This document shows positions 56,486 to 64,000 of a DNA stretch of 64,000 nucleotides, piece after piece; position 1 is the first letter of the stretch; every line of letters starts with the position of its first letter. The notes under the pieces are model-generated. The model was not told where the DNA came from. It did not search any database and saw only the letters and a program-made list of their open reading frames with translations. The stretch is from Rhizobiaceae bacterium (lineage in GTDB: Bacteria > Pseudomonadota > Alphaproteobacteria > Rhizobiales > Rhizobiaceae). The position numbers and the translations under genes were made by a program. The stretch spans positions 22,429 through 86,428 of the forward strand of contig JARGOX010000014.1 of NCBI GenBank assembly GCA_029233925.1, given 5' to 3'.

Positions 56486-57144
56486 TGTGGGCGCTTTTCG
56501 TGCGTGACCTGCGGCTGTCCATGCGCGCCGGTGGTGGCGCGCTGATCGGTGTGTTGTTCTTTCTGGCCGTGGTCGCGGTGATTCCTTTTGGCGTCGGCCC
56601 CGATCTCAAGCTTCTGTCCCTCATCGGGCCAGCCATTCTTTGGATCGGCGCCCTTCTGGCGGCCTTGCTGGGTCTCGACCGGCTTTTCCAGCATGACCGT
56701 GAAGATGGTTCGCTGGACATCATGCTGATGCAGGAAACCCCGATGTTCCTGACGGTGCTTGTCAAATGTCTGGCCCATTGGGCCGGCACCGGGTTGCCGC
56801 TGATCATCGCCTCACCGGTTCTCGGTCTGCTGATGAATATCAAGGGGGTGGCCATGCTGGCGGTTGCAGCGACCCTGCTCGTCGGAACGCCGGCGATCAC
56901 CTTTATCGGCGCGGTCGGCGCCGCTGTATCCGTCGCGCTGCCGCGCGGCGGCGTGCTGGTATCAGTGCTGGTGCTGCCGCTGGCCGTGCCTGTGCTGATC
57001 TTCGGTGTCAGCGCGGTCTATGGCGCCGTCGAGGATCCGGCGCCCTTTACGCCGCCGTTCCTGATCCTGTGTGCCATCACATTGTTTTTTTCCGTGCTCG
57101 GGCCGCTGGCGGCAAGCGCCGCCCTGCGGGCTTCAGCCGATTGA
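56485..57144 (+). CDS. ccmB: Haem exporter permease CcmB
   Basis: A 219-residue permease with six predicted helices. It opens FVRDLRLSMRAGGGALIGVLFFLAVVAVIPFGVGPD and includes RLFQHDREDGSLDIMLMQETP, a CcmB signature. Translation is coupled to ccmA. In most relatives ccmC follows; here an opposite-strand peptidase gene follows instead. Confidence 0.95.
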   Translation: MWALFVRDLRLSMRAGGGALIGVLFFLAVVAVIPFGVGPDLKLLSLIGPAILWIGALLAALLGLDRLFQHDREDGSLDIMLMQETPMFLTVLVKCLAHWAGTGLPLIIASPVLGLLMNIKGVAMLAVAATLLVGTPAITFIGAVGAAVSVALPRGGVLVSVLVLPLAVPVLIFGVSAVYGAVEDPAPFTPPFLILCAITLFFSVLGPLAASAALRASAD

Positions 57145-57157
57145 GTATCGGATCGTT

Positions 57158-58627
57158 TTACAAATCGTAGAGCGCGCCGAATTTCGCTTCGAGATAATCG
57201 ATCAGCGGTGCGGCGGTGGGTGCCTCACCGGTTGCCTGCTCGATCAGTTGCGGGGCTGAAAGAACCCGTCCCTTGTGGTGGATCCTTTCGCGCAGCCAGC
57301 CCAGAACCGGTGCGGTCTGCGCCGTGCGCACCATGTCATCGCGGCCCGGCAGGTCGGCGCGCATGGCCTTGTCGAGGCAGGCGGAATAGATGTTGCCGAG
57401 ACTATAGGTGGGGAAATAGCCGAACAGGCCGATTGACCAGTGCACATCCTGCAGGACACCGAGGCTCGCATCAGGGACAGCCAGGCCAAAATCCCGTTCA
57501 AATCTGGTGTTCCAGGCTTCTTCCAGATCATCGACCTCCAGCGTTCCGGCAATCAGTTCGCGTTCCAGTTCAAAGCGCAGAAGAATGTGCAGGTTGTAAT
57601 GCACCTCATCGGCTTCGGTGCGGATGAAGCCGGTCTCGACCCGGTTGACCGCCGCGTAAAGCTGATCAGGCCCATTCAGTGACATGGTGCCAAATGCCTT
57701 TTCCATGGCCGGAAACAGCCAGTCTGCAAAGGGGCGCGAGCGGCCAATCTGATTTTCCCAAAACCGTGACTGGCTTTCATGCACACCCATCGAGCAATAA
57801 TCGGCGGCGGGCATGAATTCATCCGTTATGCCCTGCGCATAAAGCGCATGGCCGACTTCATGAACCGTTGAGTAAAGGCAATTGAGCGGGTCTTCCTCAT
57901 CGGTTCGCGTGGTAATGCGCACATCGCCGCCGGTTCCCGAACAGAAGGGATGGACCACCGTATCGATGCGGCCGGCCTCGAGATCATAGCCCAGTTGTAC
58001 CGCAATCTGCCGTGCCAGCATCAACTGGCCGGCGGCCGGGAAGTTTCCGGTCAGGGCCCTGGGCATCGGTTTTCCGGCGATCTTTTCGCGAAGCGCCACC
58101 AGACCGGGCCGAAGGCTTTCAAGCAATGGCTGCAGCTCGCAAGCGCGTGCACCCGGCTCATAATCATCCAGCAGACAATCATAAAGATCGCTGCCTGGAG
58201 CCGAGAGACATTTGGCCTCCTCGCGCTTCAGATCGATATTCTTCTTCAAGGCAGGCGCAAAGGCGCTGAAATTCTTTTCGGCACGGGCCGCGGCCCAGAT
58301 CCGCTGACCCTGCGAGGCGGCACGGGCGCTTTCTTCGGCAAGTCGCGCCGGAATTCTGGTGGCCTTGTCGTAGCCGCGCTGCGCTTCGGCAATATTGCGC
58401 CGGTCAAAGGCAGAAAGTCTGTCCTGGTCTATGGCGGCAATCCATTCGGGAATATGCGGGTCGCCGTTGCGCGCGTGAATCACGCTTGCCAGAGCGCCTG
58501 CCTGTTCGGCGCGCTGCACTGCACCCTTGACCGGCATTATGGCTTCCTGATCCCAGGACAGAATGCCGGAGACCTGAGACAGCGCTGCGGTGTGTTTGAG
58601 ATGATCGAGGAGCAGGTCAAGGGACAT
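57158..58627 (-). CDS. M32 family metallocarboxypeptidase
   Basis: A 489-residue zinc carboxypeptidase (Taq type). The HEVGH motif occurs in LYSTVHEVGHALYAQGI, with the next ligand in MGVHESQSRFWEN; GRIDTVVHPFCSGTGGDVRITTR is diagnostic of the family. It is cytoplasmic. The ATG at 58627 (MSLDLLLDHLKHTAAL) has AGG 8 nt upstream. It lies between ccmB and ccmC on the opposite strand and has no evident functional link to haem. Confidence 0.92.
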   Translation of the reverse strand: MSLDLLLDHLKHTAALSQVSGILSWDQEAIMPVKGAVQRAEQAGALASVIHARNGDPHIPEWIAAIDQDRLSAFDRRNIAEAQRGYDKATRIPARLAEESARAASQGQRIWAAARAEKNFSAFAPALKKNIDLKREEAKCLSAPGSDLYDCLLDDYEPGARACELQPLLESLRPGLVALREKIAGKPMPRALTGNFPAAGQLMLARQIAVQLGYDLEAGRIDTVVHPFCSGTGGDVRITTRTDEEDPLNCLYSTVHEVGHALYAQGITDEFMPAADYCSMGVHESQSRFWENQIGRSRPFADWLFPAMEKAFGTMSLNGPDQLYAAVNRVETGFIRTEADEVHYNLHILLRFELERELIAGTLEVDDLEEAWNTRFERDFGLAVPDASLGVLQDVHWSIGLFGYFPTYSLGNIYSACLDKAMRADLPGRDDMVRTAQTAPVLGWLRERIHHKGRVLSAPQLIEQATGEAPTAAPLIDYLEAKFGALYDL

Positions 58628-58782
58628 GAAAACAGCCTGGATGAAACGGGACAAGGATAAAGGCCTTATAGCAAAGCCGCCGGGAGGCGCAACATACCTC
58701 GGCAGGGGTTCCGACTTGCCAATGATGCCGCGACCCCGTTACAACAAATGCAAACCTCCTGACGCAAGGGAACCGGCAGATC

Positions 58783-59394
58783 ATGAGCATGGAATTTTTG
58801 CTGACATCAATCGTCGTGATCCTGTTGCCCGGAGCCGGTGTCCTATACACTTTGGCGTGGGGACTTGGGGGCGGCATGCGGGCAGGCATTGTTGCCGCAT
58901 TCGGCTGCACAATGGGGATCGTTCCGCATATTGTGGCCAGTATCATTGGCCTGGCCGCTTTGCTGCATGCCAGCGCAATGGCTTTTCAGATCGTCAAATA
59001 TGTGGGTGTTGTCTATCTGCTCTACATGGCCTGGAATATCCTGCGGGACAAAGGTCCGCTGGAGATTTCGGAGCTCAAAAGACAGATGCCGGCCATCAGG
59101 ATCGTGACCAACGGTTTTCTCATCAACTCGGTGAACCCCAAACTCTCCTTCTTCTTTCTGGCCTTTCTGCCGCAATTCGTCCCGGCGAATGCCGCCCATG
59201 CCACGGCTGAGATGCTGTTTCTTGCGGCAATATTCATGCTGCTGACATTCGTGGTCTTTGTCGGCTACGGAACATGCGCCTCATTGACCCGTGCCTATAT
59301 GGCGGGGCGCCCACAGGTGATGATCTGGCTCCGGCGGTCCTTTGCCGGAGCCTTCGGTCTGCTCGGCCTCAGACTTGCCTTTGCGGATCGGTGA
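58783..59394 (+). CDS. LysE family translocator
   Basis: A 203-residue six-helix protein: LTSIVVILLPGAGVLYTLAWGLGGGMRAGIVAAFGCTMGIVPH, FLINSVNPKLSFFFLAFLPQFV and LLRLAFADR-like end. It differs from the canonical TPGPD opening (here LPGAGV). A substrate cannot be assigned. It lies on the plus strand just before ccmC. Confidence 0.87.
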   Translation: MSMEFLLTSIVVILLPGAGVLYTLAWGLGGGMRAGIVAAFGCTMGIVPHIVASIIGLAALLHASAMAFQIVKYVGVVYLLYMAWNILRDKGPLEISELKRQMPAIRIVTNGFLINSVNPKLSFFFLAFLPQFVPANAAHATAEMLFLAAIFMLLTFVVFVGYGTCASLTRAYMAGRPQVMIWLRRSFAGAFGLLGLRLAFADR

Positions 59395-59512
59395 TATCCC
59401 GGGGCAGGCATCGGACAGGCGCTGGCGTCTTGAAGACAAGACAATTTGAAAATATCCGCCTGCGTCAAATGCGCCATTGTCGAGAACCGTTCCAATCGCT
59501 AGATAGGGAACC

Positions 59513-60262
59513 ATGATCGCCAGCATTGCCGCCTTTTTGACAGGACTTGCAAACCCAACCCGCTTCCTGACGGTTGCGGGAAGACTGATGCCGTGGATGA
59601 TCGGTGTGACGGCCTTGCTGTTTGCTGTCGGTCTTTATCTGAGCTTTCAGGCACCGGAGGATTACCAGCAGGGCATGACCGTGCGCATCATGTTCATCCA
59701 TGTGCCATCGGCCTGGCTGGCGATGATGTGTTATACGGTCATGGCGATTGCCGCGATCGGCACGCTTGTCTGGCGTCACCCCCTGGCCGATGTGGCAGCC
59801 AAAGCCGCCGCGCCGATTGGTGCGGCTTTTACCTTTCTGGCGTTGCTGACCGGTTCCTTATGGGGCAAACCCATGTGGGGGACCTGGTGGGTATGGGATG
59901 CGCGGCTAACATCCGTCTTTGTGCTTTTCCTGATGTATCTCGGCCTGATTGCACTCAATAGGGCGATGGATGATCCGGCCCGCTCGGCGCGGGTGTCGGC
60001 GATCATTATTCTGGTCGGCTATATCAATATTCCGATCATCAAGTTTTCGGTTGAATGGTGGAACACGCTGCATCAGCCTGCCAGCGTCATGCGCCTTGAC
60101 GGCCCAACCATCCATCCCTCGCTGCTTTATCCGTTGCTTGTCATGGCCTTGGCCTTTTCGATGCTGTTTTTCACCCTGCATTTTGCCGCCATGCGCAACG
60201 AAATCTGGCGCAGGCGGGTGGCGTCCATGCGCCGGCAGGCGGCCCGTTCGGCCCGAGGATAA
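59513..60262 (+). CDS. ccmC: Haem transporter CcmC
   Basis: A 249-residue membrane protein with six helices that loads haem onto CcmE. The tryptophan-rich periplasmic motif is WGTWWVWDARLTS, with haem-ligand His in IHVPSAWLAMM and NTLHQPAS, the family's two conserved histidines. AGGGA precedes the ATG. ccmD starts 7 nt after the stop. Confidence 0.96.
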   Translation: MIASIAAFLTGLANPTRFLTVAGRLMPWMIGVTALLFAVGLYLSFQAPEDYQQGMTVRIMFIHVPSAWLAMMCYTVMAIAAIGTLVWRHPLADVAAKAAAPIGAAFTFLALLTGSLWGKPMWGTWWVWDARLTSVFVLFLMYLGLIALNRAMDDPARSARVSAIIILVGYINIPIIKFSVEWWNTLHQPASVMRLDGPTIHPSLLYPLLVMALAFSMLFFTLHFAAMRNEIWRRRVASMRRQAARSARG

Positions 60263-60269
60263 TCCCGTC

Positions 60270-60446
60270 ATGAGCCATTTCGCCTATGTCCTGATCTCTT
60301 ATGCGGCTTCGGCATTTGTCGTTCTGGCGCTGGTCGCCTGGGTCATTATCGACCAGCGTGCCCGCAAGGCAGAACTGGCCGCGCTGGAATCGCGCGGCGT
60401 CAGGCGCAGGTCGGACAGTGCCCCGGCAAAGGCTGATCATGGCTGA
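60270..60446 (+). CDS. ccmD: Haem exporter subunit CcmD
   Basis: A 58-residue single-pass protein, recognised by size and position: SHFAYVLISYAASAFVVLALVAWVIIDQRARKAELAALESRGVRRRS. The Tyr-Ala-x-Tyr-like N-terminus and basic tail fit CcmD, which ties CcmAB to CcmC-CcmE. It overlaps ccmG by 8 nt. Confidence 0.9.
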   Translation: MSHFAYVLISYAASAFVVLALVAWVIIDQRARKAELAALESRGVRRRSDSAPAKADHG

Positions 60447-61038
60447 CGAATCAGAACAGACGCCCGAAAAACGCGCGAAACGACGTCAGTGGATGGCCTT
60501 CCTGCCGCTGATTGCCTTTGTGGCGCTTGCCGCCGTATTCCTGAGCCAGCTGTTGTCCGACAAGGATATTTCAGCGATCCCTTCCGTGTTGATCGGCACC
60601 AGGGCGCCAGCGCTGGATCTGCCGCCGCTTGAAGGTCTTGTCCGCAATGGTCAGCAGGTTCCGGCATTGAGCACGGCGCTTGTTGAGGGCAAGGTGACGC
60701 TGGTCAATGTCTGGGCAAGCTGGTGCGTTCCCTGCCGCGCAGAGCATCCGCTGTTGATGGCTCTGGCCCGCGATGAGCGTATCAATCTGGTCGGCATCAA
60801 CTACAAGGACCAGACGCCCAACGCCCTGCGGTTCCTCGGCGAACTTGGAAACCCCTATGCGGCTGTCGGTGTCGACCCGAAAGGCATTTCAGCCATTGAC
60901 TGGGGTGTCTACGGCATTCCCGAGACCTATCTTCTCGATAGAAATGGCGTCATTACCTTCAAGCAGATCGGGCCGTTCAGCCCCGACGCCATACGTGATG
61001 AACTGCTGCCGCAGATTGAGAAAGCTTTGTTGAATTAG
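60439..61038 (+). CDS. ccmG: Cytochrome c maturation thiol:disulfide oxidoreductase
   Basis: A 199-residue membrane-anchored thioredoxin (DsbE type). One helix (residues 19-37) precedes the Trx domain. The active site is WASWCVPC (Cys96, Cys99), followed by GVYGIPETYLLDRNGVI with the cis-Pro loop. It keeps apocytochrome c cysteines reduced for haem attachment. The ATG at 60439 lies inside ccmD. The hairpin mosaic begins about 20 nt after the stop. Confidence 0.95.
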   Translation: MADESEQTPEKRAKRRQWMAFLPLIAFVALAAVFLSQLLSDKDISAIPSVLIGTRAPALDLPPLEGLVRNGQQVPALSTALVEGKVTLVNVWASWCVPCRAEHPLLMALARDERINLVGINYKDQTPNALRFLGELGNPYAAVGVDPKGISAIDWGVYGIPETYLLDRNGVITFKQIGPFSPDAIRDELLPQIEKALLN

Positions 61039-61059
61039 GTTGCGCTTTCAGCGGCATTT

Positions 61060-62100
61060 GTTTTGTCTTCACGCCGTACGCGCCTTCGGCGCTGGCTCCA
61101 GACGGGGCGGGGCATTCGCCCCGACGGCCCATTTACCGTTAACTGGCGCCCTTGCCGCCTTCGGCGGATGCGTGCCTGGCAGTAAGGCAGTGCTTGCAGC
61201 GGGCAGTACCTGACAGTAAGGCGTAGACTGCAGCACCCGGTGCCTTACTTCGGGGCACTCAACAGGCTGCGACCGCAGCCCGGCCAACAGTTTGGCCGCG
61301 CCCCGCGCAGGCAGGCGCTTCAGCGCCGCTCGCCGTGAGCGGAAAAGATCCCGGCCTCGCAGCGCAACTCCCGCGTTCTCAGGAATACTCTTCTGAGGTG
61401 CGGCAAACTGGTGCCTCGCTCCGGGCACCACTTGCAGCACCCGGTGCGCCTCTGTGAAGCACAACAGCGTTGCTGCGCGGAATACGGATGGCTTTGGTTT
61501 TGTCTTCACGCCGTACGCGCCTTCGGCGCTGGCTCCAGACGGGGCGGGGCACGAGCCCCGACGGGCGGTCGCCCTTGCCGCCTTCGGCGGATAAGTGCCT
61601 GTCAGTAAGGCTATGTTTGCAGCACCCGGTGCCTGTCAGCGAGGCACTCAACAGGCTGCGACCGCAGCCCGGCCAACAGTTTGGCCGCACCCTGTGTAGG
61701 CAGGCGCGCCAGCGCCGCTCGCCGTGAACAGAAAAGATCCACGAAGGTGCAGCGCAACTCCCGTGTTTTCCGTAACACTCTTCTGAGGTGCGGCAGCCGA
61801 TGCCTCGCTTCGGGCACCAATGGCAGTACCCGGTGCCCCTCTGTGAAGCACTGATGCGGTGCCGCGCGGAATACGGATGGCTTTGGGTTGTGTCTTCACG
61901 CCGTACGCGCCTTGCGGCGCTGGCTCCAGACGGGGCGGGGCACGAGCCCCGACGCGCGGTCGCGCTTGCCGCCTTCGGCGGATGAGTGCCTGTCAGTAAG
62001 GCTATGTTTGCAGCACCCCGGGACTTACCAGCGAGGCAGGGTCTGCAGCACCCAGTGCCCTTCTGTCAGGTACAGCCGCACCACCCGCATTCTCTAAAAC
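61060..62100 (-). repeat. Mosaic hairpin-repeat cluster, right copy, inverted relative to the left
   Basis: The same A and B units as at 600-1500, read on the minus strand. Right to left they are B (61781-61990), A (61643-61780), B (61391-61600), A (61253-61385) and B (61063-61176), with a decayed fragment at 61991-62100. Stems such as CCGCC/GGCGG, GGGGC/GCCCC and GGCCAA/TTGGCC are kept. The cluster fills the ccmG-yciB gap (61039-62107); I see no gene in it. Both clusters end with a B unit next to a convergent gene's stop (ubiH, ccmG). Confidence 0.9.
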
Positions 62101-62107
62101 CGCCGCG

Positions 62108-62752
62108 CTACTCGGTTTTCTCTTCCACCGTATGCTTCATGATCAGCGGCATCTGGCTCATGGTGAACAGGATGGTGATGGGCATGGTGCCCCAGACCTT
62201 GAAGGCGACCCAGAAATCGGTGGAGAAGCTGCGCCAGACCACTTCATTGAGCACGGCGAGAAAGATGAAAAACAGCCCCCAGCGCAAGGTCAGTTTGCGC
62301 CAGCCTTCGGCATCCAGCTTGAATGCACTGTCAAAGACATAGCCCAGCAAGGCTTTTCCAAACAGCAGGCCGCCAAGCAGAATGCTGGCAAACAGGCCGT
62401 TGACGATTGTCGGCTTCATTTTGATGAATGTCTCGTTCTGCAGCCAGAGCGTCAGTGCGCCGAATACAAAGACCACAATGCCGGACACAAGCGGCATGAT
62501 CGGCAATGTCCGGGTCAGAATCCAGGACACGATCAGAGATGTGGCCGTGGCGATCATGAACAGACCGGTTGCCACGAAAATGGGGCCGCCAAAGGTCGCC
62601 AGGGCCGGAAAGGTTTCAGCCAGCCACGCGCCGCGTGAATTGGCAAAGAAGAAGACCATCAGCGGTCCGAGTTCCAGCACCAGCTTCAGCAATGGATTGA
62701 TCGTCTTGCGGGCGGGGTCGGATGGGTCTTTTTCAAATACGGGCTGGTTCAT
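62108..62752 (-). CDS. yciB: Septation/intermembrane protein YciB (IspA family)
   Basis: A 214-residue membrane protein with six helices. Signatures: [49 protein letters not shown] and [25 protein letters not shown]. Homologues affect envelope integrity and division. It lies 29 nt after ftsY on the same strand, the usual rhizobial order. Confidence 0.93.
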   Translation of the reverse strand: MNQPVFEKDPSDPARKTINPLLKLVLELGPLMVFFFANSRGAWLAETFPALATFGGPIFVATGLFMIATATSLIVSWILTRTLPIMPLVSGIVVFVFGALTLWLQNETFIKMKPTIVNGLFASILLGGLLFGKALLGYVFDSAFKLDAEGWRKLTLRWGLFFIFLAVLNEVVWRSFSTDFWVAFKVWGTMPITILFTMSQMPLIMKHTVEEKTE

Positions 62753-62781
62753 TCCGGCCGTCTCCTTGGTTGTTGTTCTGG

Positions 62782-64000
<1,219 letters not shown>

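Noticed and set aside
61069..62097. Open frames of 65-146 codons in the right repeat cluster
   Set aside because: The same repeat units, inverted; the frames are translations of hairpins and not genes.

Overview
The window is a dense, gene-rich piece of alphaproteobacterial chromosome, most likely from the order Hyphomicrobiales (Rhizobiales). The evidence is the gene content and order: glnK-amtB, ftsK-lolA, divergent tsaD/hemC, hemC-hemD-mic60-hemY, yggT-yggU-ppa, a tesA/ybbA/ybbP cluster, acnA beside the ccm cytochrome-c maturation genes, and families such as DUF2794, DUF1223, IalB and DUF1761. Perfect CtrA-type boxes (TTAA-N7-TTAA) fit the same group. No rRNA, tRNA, CRISPR array, prophage or complete transposase gene was seen.

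Layout. 1-0.5 kb: a truncated TetR regulator with a 30-bp operator-like palindrome over its own promoter. 0.6-1.5 kb: a mosaic of hairpin-rich repeats. 1.5-3.8 kb: ubiquinone hydroxylase and TesB thioesterase. 3.8-7.4 kb: a nitrogen module (GlnK and two Amt transporters) behind two sigma-54 promoters. 7.5-12 kb: FtsK, LolA, ExoIII. 12-14.4 kb: a cyclic-nucleotide-binding protein, an OmpR-type regulator, an L,D-transpeptidase and DUF1761. 14.6-18.2 kb (minus): tsaD-gpsA-yciI-EVE-methyltransferase. 18.2-25 kb (plus): hemC, hemD, a mitofilin/Mic60 homologue, a HemY-type TPR protein, TerB and a glutamine amidotransferase. 25-37.5 kb: MFS exporter, yggT/yggU, pyrophosphatase, TypA, M3 peptidase, ArgG, LysE-type exporter, RlmN. 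37.7-46.9 kb: IalB, DUF1232, PhhB, ThpR, TesA, the YbbA/YbbP ABC system, a Bax-inhibitor protein, acetyltransferase, DUF2794, DUF1223. 47-52.7 kb: a creatinase homologue and an RND efflux pair lying between DUF1223 and aconitase. 55.8-61 kb: ccmA-ccmB and ccmC-ccmD-ccmG, separated by a carboxypeptidase and a LysE-type gene. 61-62.1 kb: a second copy of the hairpin mosaic in inverted orientation. 62.1-64 kb: YciB and the start of FtsY, whose reading frame runs into a perfect hexanucleotide repeat that leaves the window.

Most genes are housekeeping: haem synthesis and cytochrome c maturation, lipid and envelope work, nitrogen sensing, translation and RNA modification. The least ordinary features are these. 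(i) Two inverted clusters of alternating A/B hairpin repeats flank almost the whole window; their stems are conserved while their loops vary. (ii) A 284-bp MITE-like element lies between yggT and yggU and appears to supply the yggU start codon. (iii) Both ammonium-transport units share a 12-bp motif at nearly the same distance upstream of their sigma-54 promoters. (iv) A pure (Glu-Pro)n-coding hexamer array lies in ftsY. (v) The ccm cluster is interrupted. All family assignments rest on reading the translated sequence; no database search was run.
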